NCBI GenBank assembly: GCA_950295325.1
Contig: OX485804.1
Coordinates: forward strand, 248,001 to 312,000
DNA length: 64,000 nt
DNA from: Polytrichum commune
Lineage: Eukaryota; Streptophyta; Polytrichopsida; Polytrichales; Polytrichaceae
Direction of reading: 5' to 3'
This document shows, one piece after another, positions 22,500 through 35,200 of this stretch. The position numbers and the translations under genes are program-made. The notes below the pieces were generated by a model that was not told the origin of the DNA, did not search any database, and saw only the letters and a program-made list of their open reading frames with translations. Positions within the stretch are counted from its first letter, which is position 1; each line of letters begins with the position of its first letter.

Positions 22500-23715
22500 A
22501 TTAGGTGTAATAACCATAGGCAGTGGACAAAATGAGGGAATTCTATAATACATAATTTGGTACCTACCTACTAAGTTGTGGAGGTAGTAAGGTAAATAGG
22601 TACCAAATCTTGTCCTCCTAGCATAGTTTCCATGTCGAAAGGGAAATGTTGCTATAAGAGTACTTCTCATTAATTCATGTCAAAAGTTGAACCTCCAATA
22701 GGTTTCAAATGTGTTCAACTAGACTAATTCAAGGTCTTTAAAGCTCAATCTAATGCTAAATCAACAAGGGGAAGGAAAATCCCTTTGGACTTCATGCTAT
22801 ATATGGGCTATTATGTTAGGCTAGTACACTCATGTGCGATAAATCCCCATCACCAATTTCCATGCAATAATTTCATCATCCACTTATGTCTACTCACCTT
22901 GCCTTGGCATTTATTGTGCCAGTTTATAAGAAAGAACCCGGATATGAGATATGATGGTTTTTATAATAAAATGTTATAATAGGGAACTTGGATGAAACAT
23001 TGAGTTCTTGAAACTAGGTAGGAATTTGTTGGCGATTTCTCTTGTGTCCAAAGGAGGTCAAACGCCCATAGAGTTCCTACAAGTCATCTTATTCCTTTCC
23101 CATGATGGCTTTGTAAGTTATGTGGGACTTACATGTGCACTCTTCATAATTGGACACATATATTTAAGTGGTAGATGGCAAGGTTTGTAGCTAAGAATGG
23201 ACACCAAGAAAACATGTGTCACGATGAAATTTGTGTGCTCAGAATATACATACCATTTTAGGTTCAACTATCAATGCATTTGGGAGGGCCTATGTGCTTA
23301 TTAAAGAGAGGAAAACTTGTTCACTTTAGACTTTCATGGCATTTGCATCTTGATTTGAAACTCAAATTCGTAGTCTTGTTATTTGCAATTGCCAATCTAG
23401 ATGGGCAATTTCCAAACTCATCCAATAGTCAAAATCATTTGTGGACGACATGGATACATACCTTACAAGCATCTTCATGGCTAGGATCCGCGATAACCAT
23501 GTAAGGGGATTCAATAAAACCGACATGTTAAGTTTTTGGTTGATATGTCCCAAATTATTCTCACTATACTAATGATGATGGGGTGAAATGATTAACCTTT
23601 ATTTAAGACATTATCAATCAATATGAAATTTCCAAGTTCCAACATTGTCACCTTCAACCTACATGGCTGCCACAAAACCTTTGGCCATATTTATCTGCAA
23701 TTATTGTGGTGACAA
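21113..23715. other. Gene-poor intergenic DNA with simple repeats
   Basis: The segment 21.3-21.65 kb is GC-rich, with a short (GCGA)n tract near 21377 and repeated CCTCCTGCAGCCTCG blocks near 21490-21540. A (CT)n run lies at 22458-22495. The remainder is AT-rich with no recognised gene. Confidence 0.55.
22458..22495. repeat. (CT)n microsatellite
   Basis: A pure CT dinucleotide run of about 19 units. The minus-strand open frame spanning it is an artefact of the repeat. Confidence 0.97.
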
Positions 23716-23719
23716 CGCC

Positions 23720-24055
23720 TAAGATAGTAATATGAAGTATTCCACTAAAGAGGGACAACAACTTCATTTAATAGAAAACACTCATGTACGATAAGTTTAA
23801 TTTTGTGATGATTCTCACCTAGCAGTCCCCCCCCCCCTCCCCAATGGAGAGTAAAAGACTAATTTATGAAAACAACTTTACAAACTTCCGTAGATTACAT
23901 TATGGATTTTACTTTGTTTAATAAACAGTAAGATTTGTATAGATTTTCTATTCTATGATTTAATTTATTCAATTTCATTCATTTAATCATCCGAAGTATT
24001 TAAGCTGCCTGAAACAGCCAAATTTTTTGAAAGGGCCCCTTTTAGGCTCAACTAC
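23720..24055. repeat. Dispersed repeat, copy 2 (first copy near 8.56-8.89 kb)
   Basis: The order TTTAATAGAAAACACTCATG, TTTTGTGATGATTCTC, C-tract (23827-23838), ATGGAGAGTAAAAGACTA, CGTAGATTACATTATGGATT and GCTGCCTGAAA / CTTTTAGGCTC matches the 8.6-kb copy. Confidence 0.6.
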
Positions 24056-24514
24056 CTGAAGTGAAGCTACTGTGCAGAGTGTTGATTATGAGGGCAGGGC
24101 TAAGCAGTTGTGGAGTGGGCGAGTGGGCGTACAAATAAGATACATGCCATGATTCCCTGTGTAAGGAAGTAGAGAACGACTTTGAGATGATGAGCCACCA
24201 CCTGCCTAGCTACCTACTGTATCTGTGGAAATATTTTTGACCTTCATTCCGTCCTCCCACAGTAGTATATATGCTATATATGCTGCACTGGGTTGGTGAC
24301 CGAAGAGCCTACAGCCATCACATGCCCAATGACTCTCCCTCCAACCGACAACACGGTGACTCTAAGCTAAGGGCCACTCCACACGGCTCCCAACTCTGAC
24401 ATCCATTCCTACCTGCCAACAAACCCTTTGCAGGTGGGGCTGGGCTTGGGAGCAGTCATCCGCCATAACCGCTTCACTCCAACCGCTTACATGTTCACAT
24501 CCTCCGCTTTTCCT

Positions 24515-24645
24515 TTCTTAAATTGGGATATATTTTATCAATTCCTCTGAAATGATCGGTAATTTCCCTGCACTCTTCAATTTCAACCGCTTATTTCTCA
24601 AACTCAACCGGTTCATTTGTAACTAACTGCCAGTTCTCCCCGATC
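24515..24645 (-). repeat. Inverted degenerate copy of the AACCGGTT repeat family
   Basis: Read on the minus strand, GGGGAGAACTGGCAGTTAG, ACAAATGAACCGGTTGAG, the GGGAAATTACCGATCATTTC region and ATATATC follow the order of the tandem units at 20.44-21.11 kb. Confidence 0.6.
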
Positions 24646-25800
24646 ATAGCTTGGGAGTTGGGGGAGCAAAAAGCTACACCTAACTCTCAACACAAGTCCC
24701 GCAAATGTTTTTGAACAACATAATCATGATCTGACTTCAATGATAATTATCTATACTTTAATGGTTTCTTGACGCTCAAAAGTTGGGATTTTGCCTCCAT
24801 TTGGAACTTGCTAAGATGAGCGTGACTTGGGATCCTATGTGAACATGCCCTAAGAGCATCTCCACAGTTGACATCACATTGTCCTCCAACACTATGGAGG
24901 CCGAATTCGGTTACTTATCTTTATTGAGACCTCTATTTGAGTGGTTTGTGGTCATGTGTGAATCAAATAACGGACATAAATAAAACATGTGTTTACAAGA
25001 GATCGTATTATGTGTTGAAAATTTGTCATCCATTTTAGATAACCTAATGCAAGTAATCCACTTGATTGTTTAATATGAAAGAGAGTATTCATTTTACTTT
25101 ATGAATAAGATATTCATATGTGTTCTAAAGTATGTGAGTGAGTGTAGGCACAATGATCACCGTCGCAACCCACCACATATCCTTTCACACCATTCGATGT
25201 AGATGTAAAAGGAACGAAATGAAGAGGACACTTTACTTTGATGAATGATATAGAATGTAATTGCACTCTACCTCAATCAAACCTCTTGTAATGAATATGC
25301 CCTAAACTTAGACATGGAAAACATGAAATTACCGCATATGAACATACCCTCATCCATTCAACATTAAAAATTGATCCTCTATAAGTTTGTGGCCAATTCA
25401 TCTTAGATGACTTGGACTACACTAATACAAACTCTTTGAAACTCTTTGAAACTCTTTGGCTTCCAAGCATGTGAGAGCACATAGTGTAGGGACACTCAAG
25501 TCTATGGGACGATAAGTTATGTTGAAGCCAAGGCAATAAGGGAAATAATCGTAACTCACATCACTAGAAAATTGAGAGTGATGGACAAGGACCACCATGA
25601 TGATGGTCCTCTTAGTTCTAACAGTTGGTCCAGGCACCATGTTCTTCCCCGATAGCCCATATCATCATCCCTTCATTATCATCAAGCTTAGTCTAGTCCA
25701 TCACCTGCTCAATAAATAGTGATGATTGAGATTATTGTACTTTTTTTACTCTTTCTATTTCCTTCTTTTGTAGAGACCGTTGTCACATGGTTTGCTAAGG
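24646..25800. other. Gene-poor intergenic DNA
   Basis: No gene or structured element was recognised. A short direct repeat AACTCTTTGAAACTCTTTG lies near 25431-25455. Confidence 0.5.
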
Positions 25801-25920
25801 CTCAGTTTCCATGTAGGCTGCTCACCCACCATATTCTAGTAAAAATATAGATTCCATCAAGTAGACTCTAATTTTCACTAGAATCTGGTGGGCGAGCACC
25901 CTACATGGAAACTAACTTTG
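25801..25920. mobile_element. Foldback element (about 50-bp imperfect inverted arms)
   Basis: The left arm CAGTTTCCATGTAGG..GCTCACCCACCA (from 25803) pairs with the right arm TGGTGGGCGAGC..CCTACATGGAAACT (to about 25913). The spacer is very short. The structure is MITE-like; ends and target duplication are not clear. Confidence 0.65.
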
Positions 25921-27640
25921 AGGGGGTTTCATCACAATGTTGTTGAAATCATTTTAAGAAAGCAAGTACACTAATCATGGCCTTCAATGTGGGTCACACT
26001 AGTTTTAAAGGGAATCAATAAGGGTGTCACACAAATGGGTTGGTGTTCTTCAACGCTTAACACTTGAAGGTCTTGGGTGTGTTTATATAGGATACGTGTC
26101 GATTTGTACAAAACCTCCCATATTATTACTTTTGTTTTGAAAATTAATGTTTTGTCGGGCCATAAATGTATCTAGAATAGTGTACAATATTTGAGGGATG
26201 CCCCTTTATCATGTATGTTCAACATGAGCATTGTAGAGAAGGAGGTTAAAATCACCAACAACTATATGCTTGAAGGGATGTTCCACAACTCCTCAAGGCA
26301 GAGCTCTCATCAATGCACCTCCCATTTTTTTGGTATTCAACATAAATATAATCTTTGACTTTGATCTAGACTAAAAGCACAAAATGTTTTGTAATAAGAA
26401 GCATGATCAGAGTGGCAACCTTCCTTGAGTGATCAATTGTTGGATTGCATCTTGGATCCACTCCAATCTCAAACTCTAGTTTCTTAAGCTTCTTGGCCTC
26501 ACATGCTCCTTGTCTCAAGTTCCAACTTTAAATTCTCTGGAACTCACAAATGCATGCTATTTCGACACCTCCTTTTATTCACAACTTACCATTTTCGTGT
26601 GACCTATTGCTGGCAGGCCACTAGAAAGCTCCATGCAACCTACCATGTGATGTGTATATGCAACGAAAGACACGATGGTGGGGTTGTCGCCTCATTGTTA
26701 TGGGAAAGTGGGGTTAATCATGTTAAAGTGATGTGTTATATGCTTGGGTGCAAAGGACAGAGACATTATGGACTCGTACTAGTCTACCTAAGTTTCATAT
26801 GCTCACTTGGTGCCAACCTCCTTAGTGTAACCGTGAATGTATGTGGGTTATGTAACCAGTTAGTTGGTAGGATTTCATGTTTAGTAACTCGTGCTTATGG
26901 AGGCCAACTATCTACCTTAAAAAGGGTGCATGGCAATGACATTGAGTAATGTTATGCCAACAAGTAATGAATAGTGTTTTATTTGATCTAGGATATTGAT
27001 TCCCACGAGAAAAAGAGGAGTTACGGTGGGGTACGAAGCCCAAAGAACATGGCCAATTGAAATCCGCAATTCCTAGGTTGGCATCTTGAACTTGTGGCGT
27101 CATGTGCAATCACTCATAATGGAAACATAAAACATTCCACAACTTCCTCCAGTTCCGAGAGCTTCCCTCCACAACCATTGGAATTATCAAAATCCCCTTC
27201 GTAGTCTAATTTGGCGAAAAGATGGTATCAATCCAAGCTCCTTGCTACGCTAGTGATGGATTGGATCCCTTGAAGTGGATATAAGCTTCTCAATTGGCAC
27301 ATTTCAAAGGGGAAGGCATTACATGTGGTTGCAACTTGGTTGCTCAAGGACCTATCCAATGGTAGTAGCAACCTACGTAAATCCGGGTAGTGGCCTACCC
27401 AACTAGGTAGCAACTCACTTTTTACATGCAATGTGGATCCTCCATTGTATCTAAGGTATGTGGGCCTACAATGAACACTTCCAATTCCATTTACACTTTG
27501 GTCATTGGGTGGGATCCCAAATTGCCTCAGTTGATTAGCAATTATAAATTATGAAGATTTTTGTTTCAAATGTCAAAATCTAAATTGATATGCAAAAGTT
27601 ATAGGAGAGTAAATATTGTTTGTTGAGTACATAACATTAG
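25921..27640. other. Gene-poor intergenic DNA
   Basis: The longest open frame (26503-26949, plus, 148 residues) has no recognisable domain and looks random. No RNA gene was seen. Confidence 0.5.
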
Positions 27641-27648
27641 TTAGCGAT

Positions 27649-27762
27649 GTGGGCCCTCATAATGTAACAATGAGATGCTCAAAAAGTTGCACATGGAGAC
27701 TCATATCCAAATTGATTCATAATGAACTCCCAACATCTCATTATTATATTTTGAGGGCTCAC
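27649..27762. repeat. Imperfect inverted repeat with 29-bp arms
   Basis: The left arm at 27649-27677 (GTGGGCCCTCATAATG..) pairs with 27734-27762 (..ATTTTGAGGGCTCAC) with a few mismatches around a 56-bp spacer. It may be a decayed MITE. Confidence 0.55.
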
Positions 27763-28202
27763 GGAACAAGAGTTGTGTGTTGAGTAATGTTACGTAATCC
27801 AATGTACATATCAATTTGAAAAACACATATCTTGTCATTTTTGTATCAAGTAATGACTCATCAAAAGCCTACACGTGGTTATAATGCTTTTAAAAAAAAT
27901 CAACCCAAAGCTATGTAGTCTTGATTTATGAGAGTTTATTTGAAAATAATTTCAAGCATGCTTACATGGAGTTTATTTAAAGAAACCAGCTTTATGGTGT
28001 GATCTTTAAATAGATATCTACAAGATTGCATCACACTTTAAATTTTATTTACTAAATTTAAAACAAACCTATTATTTAAAATAATAACACAAATAATTAA
28101 TTACTATATAATAAACATTCTACCCTTAAGAATGAACAATGTGTGCTACTATGTGGAAATGGCTTGAGCCTTTAGAGCAAAGCCGTCTGACCTCAACCCA
28201 CC

Positions 28203-28436
28203 CTCAATACCGAATGACAATATAGGTTGGGAAATACAAACTTTGTATTGAGATTGGAGGGGACTATTGAGGTGCAAAGAGCAGGGTTGAGATTGAGGTG
28301 AGAATGTGTCCAATCTCGACCTATATTGTCATTCAATATTGAGATATTGGAGTTTAAAGTTGAGGTGGGGATTGAGGTTGGGGTCGGAACATGGCCCTTC
28401 CCCAACCCTTATTGTCATCAAGTATTGAGGTATTGA
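28203..28436. repeat. Inverted and repeated 'CAATATTGAATGACAATA' array
   Basis: The left arm CTCAATACCGAATGACAATA (28203-28222) pairs with TATTGTCATTCAATATTGAG (28325-28344). A further partial copy, TTATTGTCATCAAGTATTGA, follows at 28409-28428. Intervening DNA is rich in GATTGAGGT-like steps. Confidence 0.6.
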
Positions 28437-29407
28437 GACGATCCAAATTAATTAAGTTAAAGAAAAATGCCTCATCACCATACCAAAATTTGTAGCCATG
28501 AAAATGGTGTGTGTAAAAAAAATGAGAGCCAAGTGGAGCTCATCCGATGTGCACTTGGTGCCACCATGCACTCACACATTTGTTGCATGTTGCCAAAATT
28601 TTATTGTCTGAAACAACGAGACAATAAAATTTTACCCAGTCCCAAAATCTTAACCATTTATTTTGCCACATCAGAATGTAGGTGATCCCACATCTATTAG
28701 TTGACGATCACCAAGTTGTGCCTCCAACCTAACTCCTTCACCTACACCCCTACTACATAACTCTATGGTAGCCATCTCATCTTCATTCCTAAAATGTTAT
28801 TATTAAAAAAAAGACATGCGATGTGAGTCGTGAGTATTGAGGCGGGGGTTGAAAGGCGGAGTACTTTCACAAGGATCGCAGAACTGTGTAACTGGTTCTT
28901 GTCCCTTGGGTTGCATTAAAATCTAACAGAATGGTAGATTTTGATAGCACGTAGAGGGTGAGGCAGGCACGCAAGCCTTGTAGTGACACCCCCAGTTATC
29001 CAGCGTCGTCCAGCCCTTGCAATGAAGTAGCAACAAAGAAGTACGGCAGTAGGACTGCGGATGTGAAAGTGGTGGATCGTTCACAGGCTTGAGCGATACC
29101 CATGAGCCCGACTGATGAGACAGCCAGCCTACCCTACCCTACCCTACCCGACATTACATATTATTCACTTACACACTCTGAGCTCCTCCTGACCTGCCTT
29201 TGTTTCAACCTCCAAAAGGGCCAACTAACTTATCATCGTCGTACCTTCAAACTTTGAAAGGGAGTTTGGGAGGGGCCGGCCACCACCACCTCCGCAAGGA
29301 GAGGTAATTCATTACTGGGCTCGGCTATAGTCTACATGTGCAAAACACACTGCTTCCGTTATTTGTAAGGTAGAGTACATACTTGCTGCCTGTGCCACTC
29401 ACCCTTG
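28437..29407. other. Intergenic DNA; short (TACCC) run
   Basis: No gene was recognised. CTACCCTACCCTACCCTACC lies near 29129-29149 and is not the plant telomere repeat. Composition is somewhat GC-richer from 28.85 to 29.45 kb. Confidence 0.45.
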
Positions 29408-29408
29408 C

Positions 29409-29839
29409 TTCACCGTTTGTCGTATCTAGTGTCACACACACTGTTTGCAAAGGCCCTAAACTAGATGCCTAGAGGTTTCAATGTGTCATGACTCACGTAC
29501 ACTAATTATCAAGATGATATTATTCATCAACGTAAGTAAATTTTTAAGTGAAAATTTATTTACATCATGATATTTAGTGTAGCAGAATGGGTTATTTGAG
29601 ATAATAGTTGTAAGTTTTAGTATGTAAGGGGAATATTGTTGAGCATACTAATGATAAGTGTCATATGTTTATATTTTAGTATGTAAGAGGAAGATATTCT
29701 TGAGCATACTAATGTCAAGTGTCATATGGTGAGATTAGTGGCGGAGTTGTTGAGTACTAGTGTAACCTAGCATACGCCTCAAAATAGGGCAAGTGACACT
29801 ATCATGCATGTGATAATAAATACCATAAACAGTGTAGTG
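29409..29839. mobile_element. CACTA-like MITE, copy 1
   Basis: The right end, read inward on the minus strand, is CACTACACTGTTTATGGTA. It matches the left end of the 37.84-kb copy (CACTACACCGTTTATGGTA). The left end here is eroded (CTTCACCGTTTGTCGTATC). The interior shares CTAGATGCCTAGAGGT, TTTTAGTATGTAAGAGGAAG, GAGCATACTAATG and GTAACCTAGCATACGCCTC with copy 2. It has no coding capacity, so it would be non-autonomous. Confidence 0.7.
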
Positions 29840-31869
29840 CCAAAGCATCCCGTAACATTTTACGAAAATAGGTTCATGCAATATGCGATGAGTTTAATCC
29901 CAAAATTTAAATTTAAATTGGAGGCATCAGAAGGAGAGGAAAATCTAATATCTAATTGATCAATTACCGGTTTGAAGCATGTGCATGATGTGTCATTTGT
30001 AGGTGAACTTGAACTGACATGTGGATAGTTGTCATCGCCAATAGGTTAGTTTCTGCACATTGTAGATGCTTGAGAATGGAAAACCACACGATTAGTGACC
30101 ACAACACATAACCCCCATAAGCTTCTAGGCAATGTGAGGTGAAAGCGGACGATTTCAATGTCCAAGGTTTGTGATTTTTTTCCGGGAGATCCACTCACTT
30201 GTAGGGGTCCAACTGTATAGATGAGTGTAGTTTAAATGCTACAATATTTACTTTTGTTTTTGGCCATCCGCGTCTTGTCATTGGATGGATTACATTGCAT
30301 TTGTTGCAAGTGGTGTATAGTGGGCAACATTGTGAGTTTCTTTCTGTGGAGGTAGAAAAAATGACAAGTTGCACATGCAATTTTGGAGTTTTGCTAAAAG
30401 TTGTGAGGAGTATGTACACAAACTCAATACCAAATGCAATGCAAAAGAGTCACAAAGAGTCACCTAAAAGTGGATTTTTTTCCAACACTTGTGATGCCCA
30501 AACCCAAAATTATGCCTCGAATGAGGTCAAAACTTCAAGATAATTGTTGGGCAACAAAAAATCTAAAATTTCAAAGTCCCAATGTGGATGTTTTCGAAAC
30601 ATGTGAGTGAAAATCCACACCAAATTTAAGGTCAATTGGGTAAAATTTGCTTAGTCAATTGAGTAGCTAATTGGTTTTGGGGTTTATACTTTAGATGGTT
30701 GATCGGCCACGTGTCATGATCTCATTCGCTATGGGGAAGGGAAGGGTGGGGGAGGGAAGGGTGGTGTTGTGTTTGCGGAAGATTTCTTGCCCTAGACACT
30801 CATCACCTTGCTCGTCTCTTGGCGGGCTCCTCCTGCCGGTAAGATTATTTCCACATTGGCATTGCTTCGACTATGTGGGGGCAACGCAATCATCATAAGG
30901 AGTGTGAGTGCCCCATCCTCCACCACGCCGGGGGGAGTTGGTGAGGTTGGTCCAACTTTGTCATCTAATGCATCAACAAAAACCCCAAGCTCATCCTCCT
31001 CCATCATCCCAATTTGCTTGAGTAGTTGACTTACCTTCCATGGCAAGAAATGAGTTGCTGACTCGAGCACATGAAGACACGAAATTGGGAGTAGAAGAGA
31101 AGTTATCTATCCCACCTTCTTGCATGTTAGCAATAAACTCAACAACATCCATCGCTTGACTAGTTAATGTTTTGGATCTCGGGTACACAATTCACAATTA
31201 GGTCATCCTCATGGTTGCCCCTACGATCCATCTATCGTGAGCTTGAGGGAGAATGACCATCACCTATAATAGGAACAATGGCAAGGGAGGGTGGACTCTT
31301 GGGACCTTCAATATCAAAGTCTTTGTTTTCCTCAGTGGCATGCCTCTTCGTTCCTGAGATTTTCTTGGTGACCATTTCATACTATTTGGCCATGTTCCCT
31401 TTGTGTCATGTTCCAGTGAAGTTTATGCTAGCGCTTCTATTTCCCCAGTGTTAACCAAGGTATGAGCAGTAGTATCTAAATTCCCCTCACTAATTCTAGG
31501 CTTAGGTCCCCTGTAGCTTATTTTCGAACCCCCTGCCTTGGTTGATTGGTCGAAGTACAAGTATAGAAGCTCCTCCTTTTGACCTTGAGGTGCTTGCCTC
31601 GGAGAATATGGTACTTAGTTGTCAAGAAAGTAAATTGAAAGAAACTCCAAAAATAAATTATCTTCCGCCAGAATATGTATTCGCCTTACTTTGCATGCCT
31701 CCTTATTACAAACCTTCAAACCCTAAAACATGATTACCACTCGACCTTCCACCACCATGGTAATTACTAGGTCGGTAGGACACATGGGATCTAGAGCATT
31801 TCACTTGCTTCTAGCTCCGTAACCCCAAAATGATACCTACTACGCACCCGCCATGTGGTTCACTTCATG
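29840..31869. other. Gene-poor intergenic DNA with weak open frames
   Basis: Minus-strand frames at 31188-30991 and 31070-30792 (e.g. MDVVEFIANMQEGGIDNFSS; EEDELGVFVDALDDKVGPTS) look mildly protein-like but match no family I recognise and are broken. The rest holds nothing recognised. Confidence 0.4.
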
Positions 31870-31998
31870 CACTAGTAGGAAAAGGTGGGTCTACATGACA
31901 CACGAATCTAACACGAAGTGTCCGGAATGACACCGGTGTCATTTTGGACACTTTGTGTTAGATTGGCGTGTCATGTAGACCCACCTTTCCTACCAGTT
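31870..31998. mobile_element. CACTA-type foldback MITE (129 bp) with 3-bp target duplication
   Basis: This is a near-perfect palindrome with no loop: arms 31870-31934 and 31935-31998 meet at CACC|GGTG. The left end is CACTAGTAGGAAAAGG. The right end read inward is AACTGGTAGGAAAGG, slightly eroded at the tip. ATG flanks both sides (31867-31869 and 31999-32001), the 3-bp duplication expected of CACTA (CMC/EnSpm) elements. Confidence 0.8.
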
Positions 31999-32039
31999 AT
32001 GAGACATTTATCATACTTTGCATGGTCTAAGTCACGTGA

Positions 32040-32274
32040 CACTAGAAGAAAACTTGTCCATATCAACCGGCCGTTGCGACTTGGCCATTGCGACTCATGC
32101 TAGGAAAATGAAAAAAAAAATATCAATATGATTGTCAATTGGAGTATTTTAGTTAGTCATCATCCAAAACCTCCGGGTGGACAACCACAAACATTTTTTT
32201 ATGCATTTTCCTAGCATGAGTCGCAATGGCCAAGTCGCAACGGCCGGTTGATATGGACAAGTTTTCTTCTAGTG
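32040..32274. mobile_element. CACTA-type MITE (235 bp), perfect 71-bp terminal inverted repeats, TGA target duplication
   Basis: The left arm 32040-32110 begins CACTAGAAGAAAACTTGTCC and is identical, base for base by eye, to the reverse complement of 32204-32274. The interior is only 93 bp and non-coding. TGA flanks both sides (32037-32039 and 32275-32277). CACTA termini plus a 3-bp target duplication are the hallmark of the CMC/EnSpm superfamily. Perfect arms suggest a recent insertion or arm conversion. Confidence 0.9.
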
Positions 32275-32277
32275 TGA

Positions 32278-35200
32278 AAACAATTTGATCAATCGTGGCT
32301 TTTGAGTCCCCTTTAAATACCCTACGCTTCTATGAGGCATCACTCGTGCACCCCAAACGTGGTTTAGTGTCAAGTACACTATTTACAAAGGGTCACACTA
32401 AATGCTCTATGACTCCAAGAATATTACATTCACTAATAGTTAACATGACATTATCTATCAATATGAGTAGATTCTAGACCTTGAGGTTGATCTACCACAT
32501 ATGAGAGACTCCTTCAAAATTGTATTTGATATAAACATTTTCATATTCTTACAGTAAATACTAATTATTATAAAGCTTTACGGTGAGGTTTTGAAGTAGT
32601 CAAATTTCTTGAAGTCACCCATCTTACTACTTGAGTCATAACATCTGCCAAATTTGAATGATAAAAATTACAAAAAAAATTACAAACATTTGCAAGCTAA
32701 CCAAAATGATTTACAAAAAAAAATCATTCATACCCCCATTTGTACACAAAGAATTGTTGATCACAACATTGTTAAAGTATAGATAAAAAAGAGCATTATA
32801 AACTTTTGATAACTCATGTCAATTCAAAGTTCCATAAGTTATGTTCAAGATTGATTTTCTCATTGTACAAAACTAATGAAAATATAAATAAATTAAATAT
32901 GAGAAGACATAAGGTTTTTTTATCAATCGTAAATTTAAACATTTAAAAGTGGTAGTGAAAGAAAATTTTACAACCCACTTTGATATCCTTTGAAATTAAT
33001 GATTTGATCAAAAGGGCAAGTGTTTCATATATCATATTACACCATTATCTACTATGAGGATGACAAAGAAAATTCACAAAAGATCAAGTTTGGTTATTGG
33101 GGAAGATGGCCCCTTCAATTGGGAGTTCACAAAGGTGCTAAACCCGTTTTTATGGCCCTTCACTCACCGGTTGGTCCACCCTAGGCACTGAGCAGTGTAT
33201 CACCTCCAAGTTGGTCTTCAAGTTTTGGGAGTAAGTACCTCATGGACTTCAAAATTCAACAAAAGTAGTGGAGCTATTCCCATCATGTCAAGGTTGAGCT
33301 GAGCGAGATTGTCCAAACATCATTCACAACAATCAAGGTTCAAAGCACAAGGCAATCAACACCATGACTTGGAGTATGATTTGGTCAAAAATTGTTGAGC
33401 ATGTGGATCAATACTAAGACCATAAGGAAGATCAAGTGGTTGTTGGTCTCCATTGATCAAATCCCCCATTTATATTTGCATCAATCCAAAGTTGATTGCA
33501 ATCATTCATTCATTTTCTACATCCACATGATGATTTTTTTAATTAAAATTTAATATAAATTCTATGAATCCTCATCCCCTCCTCATGGTCCCTTTAATCT
33601 TATAGATTTTGTAATTATTCTGTAAACTTTATCCCCGTTTATGAATCATCTATTTTTGCATATATCCAAGGTAGGTTACAAAATTTGATCTTGCTATCTC
33701 CCTATGTTAAAAAATAATATCCCTTCCTTTTGATTTTTTTTCACTGTCATAGGAAATAAAAATATGAAATTATATGGAACCATTATTCCCATTGATCAAT
33801 TTAAACATAAAAAATTTCCATCATTTTAGCATAAGTTAACAAATCGCTTTTGAAATTTGAAATGACAATTCTCAATTCAATCCAACGGGCAAATTGTTGG
33901 TGGAGTTGAAGTGCCCGCAACACAAAGCCACATGCCTTATAATGTCATGTGACTCCAGATTGAAGCCATTTTGAGTTAAGTAGTACATGTATCACAATAT
34001 GTGGTCGTTGATTAGTGTTTGTTGAGGATATCAATGCATGCATCTAAGAAGGCTCCTGCAGGTGAAGATCACCTCCTGGTTAGCATTCCATTTAGGGTGT
34101 AGGGTGACCCTTGAATGCTGAACCCTGAATTATAAGTGAGGCCTCGAATCAAACTTACAACACATGTAGAGAACAGCAAGAAGGGCTGGAGTTTGAATTA
34201 CAACAATTAAGGGAGCTTTTAAGCGACAGGGTGAGTTTTGGGGCAGAGGTTGCAGATTTACATATCGATATTGTTCCAATCTGAGTCTCTTAGATATTCT
34301 TTAGCCTATTGAGTTCTCACTGTCAAAACTGACAACAATGTCCCCACACTTCATCAAGATGGTGGAAAAAATGGCTATGGCATTCACCCCTGCCATGCTC
34401 TTCTCACGAATGTGCAAGCAGGAGTGGGTTTCTGCATTGTTTTGTTAATGTTATGTTCAATATACTGTAGAGTTGATGAATCAAGACTCCAATTACAAGT
34501 GAGGCAACTTGGTCACATTTTTCCTTCTGATTGGAACAGAACCAATGGCAGTTTGCTTCCATAACTGACAATTGTTGTTTCGACTCAAGATCCTACATTC
34601 TCATATTTAACATGACACATTTGAAGTACAAGAATATGAGATAGGTTCGCATTGAATGGCCTTGCCTGCTCAAACATTGTTCTGCACTGCGACTTCATTG
34701 TTTCCATGCAAATTAACACTCAGCTAACATGGAAATTCTCAGTATCTCAGCTAGCATAGCATCCAGCTCCTAGTTTCCTGTGTGTTCATGATCATATGGG
34801 AAAGAACTCTTGATCCATCAAGACTTCAATAAAGAAAAGAATTCACCCCTACCATGGAGGCTGATTGAGAAGATGGTCATATCCCGAAACTGTCAGGGCA
34901 AGTAGTAATTGGTATGACACTGTGCAAAGAGGCTACAGAATACTCATGGCTACCTTTCAACTGAGTTAATGGTTCAAATACTTAATATCCTTTAGCACCT
35001 GATGGACATCTCAGTGGATATCGATCCAGTAGCTGAATATAAATGTGGTAGAAAATTACACAGGTTTCACTTATGAGATTATATAGCAGCTTCGGAAGCG
35101 TAGATCGAACTCATAGGTGTTTTGAATCTAGTGCTAATCCACAGGAAGTGGAAAAGAAGTCAATCCACATGATTCTGGGACATACTTAGGAACTCTCTAT

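Noticed and set aside
26503-26949. 148-codon plus-strand frame in repeat-rich DNA
   Set aside because: Random-looking residue content, no domain, no splice context.
29129-29150. (TACCC)n run as an interstitial telomere repeat
   Set aside because: The unit is 5 bp and not the plant TTTAGGG repeat; only about four units.
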